64,000 bases of DNA from Lasioglossum baleicum (lineage: Eukaryota > Arthropoda > Insecta > Hymenoptera > Halictidae), in contig NC_134930.1 in NCBI RefSeq assembly GCF_051020765.1, positions 12,214,001 through 12,278,000 on the forward strand, written 5' to 3'. Positions 31,291 to 41,313 of the stretch are shown here, piece after piece. Position 1 is the first letter of the stretch, and the number at the start of each line of letters is the position of its first letter. The position numbers were made by a program, and so were the translations under genes. The notes below the pieces were generated by a model. That model did not search any database, was not told the origin of the DNA, and saw only the letters and a list, made by a program, of their open reading frames with translations.

Positions 31291-32337
31291 ACAGCTATGC
31301 TTACCGAAGAAACAGGCGACGAACGTTTTACCAGGCTCTTGCCGGACTGACTCTCGCGCGAATCAATAAATAAATCAACAACGTCGTCGGTCTCGTTTCG
31401 CACTTTCCGCGAAGCACCCAGCGAAAACAACGTTTCGCGTCAACAACCATCAGTTCGAGGAAACTAAATAACCGCAATTGTTACGTCAGCATGGAACAAC
31501 ATTCGGATCGCAACGTTCGACAGATGGTCCCAGCTATCCCGGCTCTGATACGAGTACCCCTTTCCCCGTGTCTCTCAGTCAGTCTCCTATTTAAAGTCTA
31601 AAATATATCGAGCCTGCTGAGACCCACCTGTCGAGGTATCGATCGCGTCTTCGTCGATTCGACCCGGACCCTCAGATCAGCCGATCTTCTCTTCCATGAG
31701 CAAACTACCTTGTTATCGGCGCGACTACCTAGCCGAGCAATGCTTCTCTTGCCTCCTTTAAAACGTAACGCTTATACTTAAACTTAGCTATTCGCTATTG
31801 TTCTGTCTCGCGCGGTTCTCTCCCCATTTTAACAGCGACGGTTCATCCAAGCCAGCGCCAGGGGCTGAAGAGACGGGCGTCTCGACACGCCTAATCATAG
31901 GAACACATTGTCTAGATCCGATATACACCCTACGCCATTTTCTGCCCCGGGATCTCTATCGATTTGTCAACATTAAGAATTCTCAGCGACTGATTTCCGA
32001 CACCTTGTCGGAATTATAAAGACGAGTTCACCGCAATTTTTATTATTCAACGTGGTTAAAATTTGATACGAACGCGTCCTTACGATTTCGGTAATCGAAG
32101 AAGTCGTTGACCGTCTCTATCTCTTTAGTTGGAATTCTTTGTTGCGGATTTAAGGGGAATGTGGAAACAGGTTTTATCGTCTCGTTACGTTGATACTCAA
32201 TCAAAATTATATTAACTTAATATACTGCCAGATTCTGCGATCAATATGGCCGTCGTTTATCAATTTTTGGTTAATATTTTGGAGCAATTTATTGGGATTG
32301 GAAAACGAAAATTTAAAACAGTAAATTCTAATCTTTT
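31291..32337. other. Gene-free stretch
   Basis: Mixed-composition DNA. The 73-codon frame at 31798-32019 has no recognised domain. Confidence 0.3.
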
Positions 32338-32788
32338 CTTCAAAATTTGTGCCTTCCTCCTACGAATTATGATGTATTTGGTATGTAATCCCGTAGATTT
32401 GTACCCGGCGCGGATGCAGATCGAAGTTTCGAACCTCTAGGATCAATAGTTGAGGAGCTATGGTCGCTTAAAGTTGAGCATATTTCCAGTTTCTTGACAG
32501 GTAAGGGCGCCGCCATATTGGTTTGTAGTGTCGGCCGCACATCGCTTACAGAGTTGGTTAGGATTAGATCGAGGGGGGGGGGGGGTGGAAAGGTAAGTGG
32601 CTCGCGGTCGTCACTACAAACCAATATGGCGCCCTTACCTGTCAAAAATGCTCAACAAAAAGCGACCATAACTCCTCAACTATTGATCCTAGAGGATCGA
32701 AACTTCGATCTGCATCTGCGCTGGGTACAAATCTACTGGCTAACATACCAAATACATCATAATTCGTAGGAGAAAGGCACAAATTTTG
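32338..32788. mobile_element. Fold-back element with a G13 run in its loop
   Basis: Left arm (about 32338-32537) and right arm (about 32604-32788) are near-identical inverted copies. CAAAATTTGTGCC pairs with GGCACAAATTTTG, and ATTATGATGTATTTGGTATG, AGATCGAAGTTTCGA, CTAGGATCAATAGTTGAGGA and GGCGCCATATTGGTTTGTAG are mirrored. The loop holds 13 consecutive G (32573-32585). Both arm frames are non-coding artefacts. Confidence 0.8.
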
Positions 32789-33587
32789 AGTCCGGTAAAG
32801 TGAAGTTTACCCTAATCTTTCGATCCGCATAATACGATGAAGTAATAATAAAACGTGCGGAAATTCTGAGTCGTGAGGCAAACCAGAGGTAAAAAAAGGA
32901 TCGATCGGAAGTATAGTCGATTAATAATTTGAGGGAGCACCGGTGCGGCGAGGTATTTCTATTAAATCGATGTGAAAATTTCATTCGACGACAAACATTG
33001 TCCCTGCGCGAGATTGTATACGATGAAATTAGAGTAAATGGAAGTTAAACATTAAATAAATCAGGTTCTTTTCGCGACAAGGGAAAATCGCGCGGATGCA
33101 TTAATAAAATTGATCAAAATTAGTTACGGTGCCGTGGTTTCCAATTTTGTAATTAATGAATCACGCGCGCTGCTTTGCAGCGGAACTTTGAAACGTTGCC
33201 AGAGCACTTTCGACTCTGGCGACTAGTTCTTGCTACAGTTTCCAATTTCATTTAGAAGATATTATTAATTAATACGTAATAGTATATACATATACATATG
33301 TATATGCATATGCATGTATACATTAACAAGTAAAACCACATACATTTCTGTGCGCGCGTAATGATATCGCATTTCATAAATTGGAATCTCCCATTAATTA
33401 ACGTTTCGACTCAAAGAGTTAATATCTATGGGAATCGTTACATCCAATTTGAAATGGAAATTTCAATCGTCGCGGAGGACAATCTAATTCGGTATAATTG
33501 CTTTCCCATTCCGGAATCTAAAACATTTTATTTTCATTTGTGATTTGTTTCAGTAAATTTAAATAGTCTGTCAACCGTGATTAACAC
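32789..33587. other. Gene-free stretch
   Basis: Contains a TATACATATG/CATATGCATG alternating tract at about 33280-33325. No exon. Confidence 0.35.
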
Positions 33588-33660
33588 TAAACTGCCGGTC
33601 AAATGACCGGTTTCATATTTTTCGATTCATAATTATTGAAATTATGAAGTTGCTTACGTG
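33588..33660. mobile_element. Possible TTAA-type MITE end (AACACTAAACTGCCGGTC)
   Basis: AACACTAAACTGCCGGTCAA followed by ATGACCGGT has the AACACTA start and subterminal palindrome of the element at 46105-46322. The flank is ATTAA. Only one end is visible, so this is a fragment or a coincidence. Confidence 0.35.
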
Positions 33661-33683
33661 GAAATTGATTCGATAAAATTCTA

Positions 33684-33770
33684 TTGGGTTGGCAAATAAG
33701 TTTGTTCGGTTTTTGTGATTTATTCCAATGTAAAAAGCCGAACGAACTTATTTATTTATTTGCCATATTC
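33684..33770. mobile_element. Short mariner MITE, TTGGGTTGGCAAATAAGTT end
   Basis: TTGGGTTGGCAAATAAGTTT after TA opens an inverted repeat with CGAACTTATTTATTTATTTG. The right end has decayed (TGCCATATTC). About 87 bp. Confidence 0.7.
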
Positions 33771-33845
33771 TAATCAATATTCTAATAAAATATATTTCTA
33801 TATTTTTCCGTTCTGACACAAATTATTGTTGCAATCCCAATCAGA

Positions 33846-34215
33846 CATTTCGTGTTCAGCAATTCTCATTTCTGATGTGCAATGCAGGACTTCGAGAAAG
33901 TCAAAATATATCAATTTTTTAAATAAATTATTACTCTCTGATCGGGGTGCTTCATATTGTTTCCCTTCAAATGCAAATTATCATTCCGCTTTCAATTCTA
34001 CATTTCATATTGCGTAATTTTTACTTCCGATTTGCAATGCAGGACCTCAAGAAAGTCAAAATATCAATTTTTTAAATAAATTATTACTCTCTGATCGGGG
34101 TGCTTCGTATTGTTTCCCTTCAAATGCAAATTACTATTCCGCTTTCAATTCTACATATATTTCATATTGCGTAATTTTTACTTCCGATTTGCAATGCAGG
34201 ACCTCAAGAAACTGC
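33846..34215. repeat. Tandem repeat, about 160-bp unit, 2.3 copies
   Basis: ATTACTCTCTGATCGGGGTG and the following TTGTTTCCCTTCAAATGCAA occur twice, about 160 bp apart. The unit end TTGCAATGCAGGACCTCAAG occurs three times (33878 diverged, about 34032, about 34192). Each unit carries a pyrimidine-poor TTTGCAATGCAG, an acceptor-like AG. Divergence between units is low apart from the first. Confidence 0.85.
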
Positions 34216-36044
34216 TGATACCAGTTCTTCGGTAAGTTGAATCTCTCCAGTGTGCGGCGCGTGTAAATCGCCGTGTGCAGAACAGTGGGCCGATATTTAT
34301 CGAGAATGATCGTGCAGAGTTGAAAAAAATGGAGTGTTCCAGAGAATATATAGGATGACGGAAGTAGGAAGTCGCGACGGTGTTGCGATATAATCGATAG
34401 TACGATTCGAGGCCGCGTGGCGTGCTCTCGGCCGCAGCGGCTTGTACATATATGTATATGTATCATCCGACCGTCGAAATTGCTCGATAATTTCAATTTT
34501 ACGCGTTAAGCGTGGATATATCCCTCAGCCCCTGACCTGGTTTTCGTGTCTCCGCTCTGCGTACGTACTCGCTCCCCAACAATGCGGCGCCACTCGAAAC
34601 GTACAAAAGGGCGGGGAGAACAGGCGCCAACGAGCATGACCGCCCTCAGCCCTTAATAAACGCGAACCAGAAGGAGAATCCCGTGGAACAAAGGGGGAAC
34701 AAAAGGGGTTTTGCATCGATCACGCAACAAGGAAGTCGCCCCTCGACTCCCGGGGCTGAGTAGTTTCCCTCGAAAGTGGGAATGCGCCGTTCGAAAAAGA
34801 AAAGAAAAAATATGAAATATTTCGCACGTGTGAAAAAGAAACGCGTTCCGATCGGTGAAACAAAGTGCCGCTGGCTTCTCGCGGTTTTCGATTCTACCAC
34901 ATCGATATGGACCTATAAAAATAACGTGTGCAACATACGGCGGACGATCGAACTCTCGAAGCCATTCGACGACTCTGCCCGATAATCTTTATCGTTCTTT
35001 AATGAAGCATGCTTGCAAATTGCAAATACACGTTTAGCAATGCTTCGGATAACATTAACAATTTCTGTATTATATGGCTTCGATTTGATCGGCCGCGGTA
35101 ATTCTTCTGATTCAATAAGGAAGTGTGTTCTTCTGTATCGAGGACGAAGATCTCGTTTCGAGACTGTCTACGCCGGTTCTTCAGGAAAGTCTCGACCAAG
35201 GTTGAACCATTAGAAGAGCACTTCGGTTCATCGATCTGGACTCCGCGGACTTCGAACGAGCACATCGGTCGCGAGGTGTTCTTTCTCGCGTGTTCGTCGG
35301 CGGGATTCCCCGCGAGCTCGCTTGTTCGCTGTTTAAAATCGGGCGGCCATTCTCTCCGGCGCGCATTGATATGGACTACAACTGATATGGGAACGTTCGG
35401 TTTACACAAATTTCAATATAGCCCCGTGTAAACGTGTGGTAATTCCAACGGCGGCGAGCACGCGCGAAACGGCGACGCGAACGAGTCGCCGCCGCGCGAA
35501 TCGCTGCGCCTCCCCTCTTTTTCCCCCCCCCGGATCCCTCGATCTCGATCGCGATCGACGCGCGATTACGCGCTCTCGACGTCGCGACCGGGATCGCGAG
35601 GTACCGAGAGCCGTTTTTAATTGTCGGATAAAAATCGAAAGCCGTTAACTCGCCGCGCAAATGATCCCTGAATAATCCGGAAATGAATTTTTCGGTGGGA
35701 ACATCCCCACCGCGTTCGATGAGAACGCCGGAACGCCGGTTTCTCATCGCCGGAACATTAATTTCTTCGAGGGGACACTGATTCCCGGCTATCTCTTCCG
35801 CCGGAATAGCGAGATAATCGATTCTCTCGACGAGATTTTCGAGTTCGAACGCGCTGGCCGAAATCGCTTTTGTTCGAATAAGGTAAAGTCGTCTGATACG
35901 AGACCGAAGGCTTATGTCTCGGTCACAAAATTCTTGAGTTGTTTTGCAAATTGTTCGTCTGTTGTGTTCATTGAAAACACTCGACTTATTATTTAATTTT
36001 AAGACTTGTTCGAGTACGCATCGATGGAAAATAAACTAATGATA
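34216..36044. other. Gene-free stretch with CpG island-like core
   Basis: From about 34230 to 35880, CpG is frequent, peaking at 35430-35600 (GCCGCCGCGCGAATCGCTGC, then a run of ten C near 35523). Frames of 100-136 codons overlap on both strands. It could be a promoter region; no exon is supported. Confidence 0.35.
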
Positions 36045-36400
36045 CAAACCACTAGATATAATTTAAAACAATAGAAACATTAGAAGAATTTCAATATACT
36101 ATTATATTATTTTCAACCTACTATTAGGTTGGCCACGAAGTCTTTGCATTTTTTTTCAATCTATCGATGGCATTGTTTGCAAGAATAGATATTAAAATAA
36201 AATAAAGATGTTGCTATTGCAATTTATTAGTCAGACAGTTTTCGAATAGAATTAAACAGTTTAGCAATTTCAATTCAATGAAGTAGAACTTGCCCGTAAA
36301 CAGTAGAACGTGCGAAAAGACTTTCCGGCCAATCTACTATAATAGTACAGAAGATAAATTTCTATTTCACTCGAGTTTGTTGCAGTTAAGGTAACATTTG
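36045..36400. mobile_element. TAGACTGCGGAT-family MITE split by a mariner element
   Basis: The family interior (AGAAACATTAGAAGAATTTC, TATTATTTTCAACCTA) stops at 36123 and resumes after 36336 with ATAAATTTCTATTTCACTCG and GTTTGTTGCAG. The outer termini are decayed. Confidence 0.6.
36124..36336. mobile_element. Mariner MITE, TTAGGTTGGCCACGAAGTC end
   Basis: TTAGGTTGGCCACGAAGTCT at the left and the complement TAGATTGGCCGGAAAGTCTT at the right, preceded by TA. About 213 bp, no coding capacity. It is inserted in a TAGACTGCGGAT-family copy. Confidence 0.8.
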
Positions 36401-37308
36401 TTTATCTTAGGTAAATGAGTATTCCGTTAAAAAAGAAAGAAAAGTGCCAGGAACGGTATTTGCATAATTTTCGTTTTTTTTTATCATGAAAAAGTCGAGT
36501 CTCTTTTTATCTTACTTTTAGAGAACATGTATCGAATTTTAATTAAATTGATCTTAGTCAAATTTATTGTTAAAATGCGTTCTCCTATTAGGCAATTTTA
36601 CCCTATATTCCGTTCGAATTGTTTATTGGTTTCCATTCCCATTGGTTATTTGTTTTTACGAGTTACAATGTAAAAGAAACAGCATCCACGCTGAACGATA
36701 TAACTCTCGTAATAAACACCGTGGATGTCGATATTTTTGTTTCGATTTTGCACCGCAAACGATTGTTGAGTTTCAATCAAGAATCCATAGAATACAATTT
36801 GAAGTAGTTCAACAAACTGGAGTCTCATGTTTTTCAGTGTCCCCGCTTCAACGAATTGCAATTTTGTCTCAGAATTGGTTACTATTGTTCAACATAACAA
36901 CGGACGCATTCATTTTTAACTTTAACCGGTTTAACAAGTAACAAACATATTATCGCAGTACAGACAGCCTTTGGTTTTTCAAGATCGGAGTGTCTCAAGT
37001 TATTATACTTTCAGTCTGTCTCGAAATCAGTATAGAGATCTTGAATATTTTCAAATTAATTGCATTTTAATTGCATTCAGACTGTCCCAATTAATTTGAC
37101 AAGAACTTAGTACATCGCTCAAGACAATTGGATACTGGCGAAACATTTGTGTGGATATTGTATTTATTTCTTTCCAATCTCTTTTATAATTAACCTGCCA
37201 ATCTCTATAATTGATAATTAACTTGTCCAAAAGTAAGATTATTTGAAGCAATGTACTTGAAATTACACAACCAAAGACTGTCAAATCTACTTCTTCGGCA
37301 AGAGACAT
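36401..37308. other. Gene-free stretch
   Basis: A 124-codon forward frame (36567-36941) and a 95-codon reverse frame (37051-37338) occur in AT-rich DNA. Neither has a domain that I can name. Confidence 0.3.
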
Positions 37309-37394
37309 ATGTTTCACGAATTCAATCCTTCGAAACACTTTGACTGCCGCACTTATACAAAATTTGCAATTTCTTTTAGAAACTCTTCCATCAG

Positions 37395-37560
37395 AACTTC
37401 ACCAACTGTAAAATGCGATACTTGTTTAGGTACGCATTACGCTGGTTGTCAAAGTTTCGAAACGGATTCATGCTGTCAAATTCACGACAGAAGGATTTGC
37501 GACGTACAACTGGATTCAAAGATATTCTTAAAGGTGAATCGCAAATGTGTACATCCTCTG
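37395..37560 (+). pseudogene. Relic exon resembling group III secreted phospholipase A2
   Basis: The open frame includes CLGTHYAGC, then ETDSCCQIHDRRICDVQL. A D-x-C-C-x-x-H-D core with Cys and Gly residues upstream is the hallmark of the group III sPLA2 active site (the enzyme hydrolyses phospholipids at sn-2; the family includes venom and ordinary secreted members). The usual Trp-Cys-Gly calcium-loop start is altered here and spacing is compressed, so activity is unlikely. An acceptor-like CTTCCATCAG precedes it and a donor-like AAAG/GTGAAT follows at about 37531. Just downstream, at 37562, a TTAA element interrupts the frame. No other exons of such a gene were found, so I call it a decayed exon. 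Chance resemblance is possible. Confidence 0.4.
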
Positions 37561-37565
37561 CTTAA

Positions 37566-37805
37566 CCCGTTGAGTGCCACGCGTTGTGATCGCTTCCTCT
37601 GTTCGCTGTCGATCAAAAATTCGGGCTATAGAGGGTTAGCAACAAATATTACCCTCCTAAAAATATACCCTTTTAAAAATTAATTTTTCCCATATAATTT
37701 TCTCAACTATATCATTATAGTTGCTTGGACCAGACTTCTAAAGGATTCATCGATTCAAACGATTAAATGACACGTGGGATTTTTGGGGGGTGATTTGCCG
37801 ACGTG
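37566..37805. mobile_element. Probable TTAA-flanked MITE
   Basis: TTAA at 37562-37565 is followed by CCCGTTGAGTGCCACGCG, a start like that of the other TTAA elements. TTAA recurs at 37806-37809. The right end (GATTTGCCGACGTG) matches the left only weakly, so the right boundary is inferred. Confidence 0.45.
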
Positions 37806-37809
37806 TTAA

Positions 37810-38354
37810 CCCTCCGAATGCTATGCCGGAGTCATTACCTTTTTTAATCGTACACATTAATCAATCATTCTTGATCAAAATTTTTATCGATTACGTGTAC
37901 AGTTTTATTCCGATATAATTTGCCGCTATATTTGAAGGGTCCCATGGAAATCACCGACACAGATTTCGCCGACAACATTTCTCCGACTACAGATTTGTCC
38001 GACAATAGTTTTGGCCGACAACGCCTTTAACCGACAACGATTTTGACCGACACGATTTTGTCCGACAACGAATTTGATCCGCAACAACTTAAGACAACCA
38101 CAGTATGTATTATCATACAATATTATCAAACTGTGTCTTAAGTCGTTGTGGATCAAATTCGTTGTCGGCCAAAGCTATTGTCGGACAAATCTGGAGTCGG
38201 AGAAATGTTGTCGGCGAAAACCGTGTCGGAGAAATCTGTGTCGGTGATTTCCATTGGACCCATATTTGAAATAGGACGATTATATCGGAGTAAAACTCTA
38301 CCAGCAAAATACCGGTGCGCGTCAGAAATGACTCCGGCCTAGAACTTGCAAGAG
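37810..38354. mobile_element. piggyBac-like TTAA MITE split by a Mutator-like element
   Basis: TTAA (37806-37809) then CCCTCCGAATGCTATGCCGG. Near 38325-38353 the complement partner ATGACTCCGGCCTAGAACTT is visible but the last bases have decayed. Inner blocks TTTTATTCCGATATAAT and ATTATATCGGAGTAAAA also pair, confirming an inverted structure around the 325-bp insertion. Confidence 0.7.
37937..38261. mobile_element. Mutator-like MITE with exact 9-bp target duplication
   Basis: GGGTCCCATGGAAATCACCG at the left and complement GGGTCCAATGGAAATCACCG at the right. The flanks ATATTTGAA (37928-37936) and ATATTTGAA (38262-38270) are identical 9-bp duplications, which is the Mutator/MULE hallmark. CCGACA-type motifs recur about every 17-19 bp inward from each end (about eight on the left, six inverted on the right), a likely array of transposase binding sites. 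The centre is palindromic around CTTAAG. No transposase. Confidence 0.88.
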
Positions 38355-38355
38355 T

Positions 38356-38544
38356 TCTCCACATGATACGTCTGCGAAGGGGTTAGTGGCCCAATTGAAT
38401 TCTGAAAATGTCCTGATTAGCAGCTAATTATCGACGCGAAACGGAGGAAGCGCCATCGCTTATGTTAGCTCGGTGATTCTCGGATTTTCGCGAAGGTGGC
38501 ACTCGAACGGTTACGAGCTTTGACGTTCGATTCAAGGTTCCGCC
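38356..38544. other. Unclassified spacer upstream of a candidate exon
   Basis: Rising CpG content toward the ATG at 38545 fits a promoter or 5' UTR, but no core motif is clear. Confidence 0.3.
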
Positions 38545-38631
38545 ATGGAGGAAACGAACGAAGGCTGGAGTACAGTGTCTCGTCGAAGGATTCGAAAGAA
38601 AAAGACGGCCTCGGCGATACTGGAAACGGGG
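38545..38631 (+). CDS. Candidate first coding exon (MEETNEGWSTVSRRRIRKKK)
   Basis: ATG lies in a strong context (TTCCGCCATGG) and opens 29 codons with a basic RRRIRKKK stretch. The exon would end at a donor-like GGGG/GTGAGG at 38632, phase 0. CpG-rich DNA surrounds it. The GW-STV-RRR-KKK sequence resembles N-termini of small basic nuclear or RNA-binding proteins, but I cannot name a family. A following exon was not securely found; the next open block is at 39048-39382. Confidence 0.35.
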
Positions 38632-38815
38632 GTGAGGCGTGATCGATTCGAACGGCAGCGCGAAACGCGCGGCCACGTGTGCGTGCCACGTGTGCACAAG
38701 TCAGTGGATTCCCGGGCGCGCGTATCCTCTAAACTCGCCTACGCATAATTGTAACTCTACAGGCATCGCCTATGTGTTTTGCGATAAAGTACTATACGTA
38801 AGTATGCTTATGCCA

Positions 38816-38900
38816 CTTATGTCTCTCACTCACTCTTTCTCTCTTTCGCTCTCTTCCTCTCGCGTGTGTGCGTGTGTGTGTGTGCGCGCTTCCTGCCACC
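38816..38900. repeat. TC and TG microsatellite
   Basis: CTCTCAC/CTCTTT tract followed by a GTGTGTGCG tract. It lies in what would be the intron after the candidate exon at 38545. Confidence 0.85.
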
Positions 38901-39047
38901 GTGTCTCTGCGTCGTGTACGTGTAAACGCCAGCATCCCTCTCTCTCTCGCTCTTTTTCTCCATGTCGGTGTGTAGCTGTGTGTCAGTTCATTTTTTTCGC
39001 TTCCTCTCGTTTTCCCCGTTAATCATTAAAGCCTACTTTATGTTACA

Positions 39048-39382
39048 GTCAGTCGAGTGCGCGGGCAATCGTCAAAGTGTTCTCTCTTTTTTTCCCTTGT
39101 TCACGCCGCCTGTGTTCAACGCTTAACCGGGGAGCCCGAGGAAACCGAGGAAAGAGACGCGTCCATCGATCTGGACGATTCCAATCGGCCAACAAACTGC
39201 GGAAACTCTGCTCGTCGCCGAACATTCGGAGAATTTTCAACCGGAAACCTCGACGAAGCGACCACCAACGCGAAAGCGTGTTCCATGTCGCGTGCAACTC
39301 TGTGTTCGTAATTATTACACAGCCGCGTACACGGATGATGCGCGCGCGCGACTTTTTCCCTTCTTTATGCTCGTGTCCTTGA
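39048..39382 (+). CDS. Weak candidate exon
   Basis: An acceptor-like TTTATGTTACAG ends at about 39048. One frame is open to 39382 and includes SANKLRKLCSSPNIRRIFNR, and a second frame is open from 39057 to 39311 (acidic EPEETEERDASIDLDD). Frames on the opposite strand are open too, which argues for composition. Phase 0 from the 38545 exon would hit a stop after about 25 codons, so the two do not join simply. Not recognised. Confidence 0.2.
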
Positions 39383-39428
39383 AATGGTAAAACGAATGGT
39401 TCAATTGCTCTTCAGATATGTTGTAATA

Positions 39429-39654
39429 TTGGCAAGAAAGTAATTTTGGTATTTTAAGGTGAAATGAAACCGAATTTCTTTATTCAAGCAATGAACTTTA
39501 ATCAATAAAATTGTATTTTCTTATTTATTCTTTTTTGGTAAAAGATCATCGAGCAAAAGGGAGAATATCTTATTCATTAAAATTCATTGATCAGATAAAA
39601 AGATTGGGCTCTATTTCACCTTAAAATACCGAAATTACTTTCTCGCCAACCCAA
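39429..39654. mobile_element. Mariner MITE, TTGGGTTGGCAAGAAAGTAAT family, copy B
   Basis: TA at 39427-39428 then TTGGCAAGAAAGTAATTTTG. The left terminus has lost five bases (GTTGG) relative to copy A. The right end complement is TTGGGTTGGCGAGAAAGTAA with TA at 39655-39656. The interior matches copy A throughout. Confidence 0.88.
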
Positions 39655-39834
39655 TAGATGCCTCACAAGTTCGAAATGTCAACGGACGAATAGACTGCGG
39701 AGCTTCGCGCTGAATTAAAATGTCTGCATCGATTTGCAACGGACTGCTTAGAAGTTCCTTCTTTGATTGAACCCCTAAATGGACTATTAGCGCCGATGCC
39801 GCCGCACCATTTATAATAATCATTAATTAAGTTA

Positions 39835-40036
39835 AGAGACTGCGGATTTTATGCATTTATCACAAAAATGAGTAGTTGCAATTTTAAGCAGTGGACAGAT
39901 TAAACTAATTTTAAAGCACCAATTTATTAGTTGCAGTTTGTGAACGCCGTTGAAGCATGAACGGAATTTGTAGTCAGCTCTTATATGTTGCAGTTGATGT
40001 AAACAATTTTTCTTTTGCATAAAGATCCGCGGTCTA
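39835..40036. mobile_element. TAGACTGCGGAT-family MITE
   Basis: AGAGACTGCGGATTTTATGC to CATAAAGATCCGCGGTCTA. A decayed partial left end of another copy (TAGACTGCGGAGCTTCG) lies just upstream at about 39691. Confidence 0.8.
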
Positions 40037-40046
40037 ACTGTTAATG

Positions 40047-40350
40047 ATTAGGCTACAGATTTTATGTATTTATCACACAAATGGGTGGACGCAATTTAAA
40101 ACGGTAAAAACATTAAGACAATTTAAGAACGTTCATATGTTATTTTCGATTGATTAAAATTGTTAAAATTTTGATACGGCTTCTGTATCTTATAATTGGC
40201 ACTTAAACATTGACATTTAAAGTTTAAGAGAATCAGTCTATCAGTTGCAGCTGACGAACGTCATTAAAGCATCAACGTAATTTGTATTCAGCTGTTACAT
40301 GTTGCAGTGGATGAAAACAATTTTTATTTTGCATTAAGATCCGCAGTCCG
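40047..40350. mobile_element. TAGACTGCGGAT-family MITE, adjacent diverged copy
   Basis: It begins TTAGGCTACAGATTTTATGT and ends TTGCATTAAGATCCGCAGTC, in the same orientation as the previous copy. GTTGCAG, GATGTAAACAATTTTTCTTT and CAGCTCTTATATGTTG blocks are shared between the two, and the two right halves are about 310 bp apart, so they form a tandem pair. Confidence 0.7.
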
Positions 40351-40352
40351 TT

Positions 40353-40972
40353 AATCATACAGCTATTCGTCTATTGATATGAAATTTTACTATCTAGCTG
40401 CGTTTGTATTTACCATTTTGATAGAGATGAATGTTAAATATAATTTAATTGAATCATTAATGATATCCGTGAATTGATATGAAATGTTACATATGATTTT
40501 ACGGATAAATATTACATATATCAATTTAATTGAATCATTGCGTTTTTAAAGTACATTTCGAAGATCCACTTAAGAGTTAGTTTGAACAAATAGAAAATGT
40601 TGCATCGACGTTCTTGAATTGTTTCAATCTTTCCGCTGTTCGAAATTGCACCAACTTGTTTCTCTCGATCGAAATATGACGTATGCGAAGGTGCAGTTTG
40701 TACATTTTCACGGTCTCCAAGATGGCGTATAGCATGTTCCCACAGCTGATTTACATTTTCATCGTATGTTCTTGATTCCCATCACTGACGGTGAGGAATT
40801 TAGCACAGTTTCTACTTTTCCGTAGCTGAATGCTGCGAAGTAACTTTCTGACCTGCTTTCATGGATCTGGAGGAAGTATTAAAGTACGCACAGTGCTCTG
40901 CGTCAATTGTTTCGCGTGTTCCAAACGGAATCAGAACTTTTACTCATGTATCGTATAAATTCTGTTGATCTA
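40353..40972. other. Gene-free stretch
   Basis: Two similar blocks (GATATGAAATTTTAC/GATATGAAATGTTAC and AATTTAATTGAATCATT twice) lie at about 40378-40545. Nothing else recognised. Confidence 0.35.
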
Positions 40973-41313
40973 TTAGGTTGCCGAGTATAAAATGTCCGAA
41001 TTTTAACAGTAACATTGAACAAACTGTTGTTCTAAATGAATTTATTAATCAAAGTAAGCACTTTATGGATTGTATTATTTTTTTGGTCATTCACATTCTT
41101 CGTAGTCCTCTTAACCATCAATATTTTTCCACATATAAAAAAAAAAAATAAAATTAGACATCTAGATGAAAATTGAAGATAGGATATTAAGGATTTAGCT
41201 TCGTACTTCAAAGTTTTGTACAATAAACCTGTGGACTGTGATAGGATTACTTGATGAAAATGTTTTATGAGATTTGCATTCTAAAATCCGATATCTTATA
41301 TGCAACAACCTGA
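40973..41313. mobile_element. Mariner-like element relic, GAAATGTCCGATTTT family, copy 2
   Basis: TA (40971-40972) then TTAGGTTGCCGAGTATAAAA; right end complement begins TCAGGTTGTTGCATATAAGA, followed by TA. The right 150 bp is homologous to 23275-23425. About 341 bp; an A12 run lies inside. No intact transposase. Confidence 0.8.

Noticed and set aside
32367..32769. Two similar frames (92 and 91 codons) on opposite strands
   Set aside because: The similarity comes from the two arms of the fold-back element and not from protein conservation.
37051..37338. Reverse 95-codon frame as an odorant-receptor fragment
   Set aside because: It is hydrophobic with a tryptophan-rich stretch, but has no diagnostic motif and lies in AT-rich DNA; too weak to call.
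37937..38261. CRISPR array (regular short repeats at about 18-bp spacing)
   Set aside because: Repeats are 6-7 bp, inverted across a centre, inside a TIR element with a target duplication, in a eukaryotic context.
37926..38364. Frames reading KSVGQNRV/RRPKLLSDK-type repeats
   Set aside because: They are translations of the CCGACAA motif arrays of the Mutator-like element.
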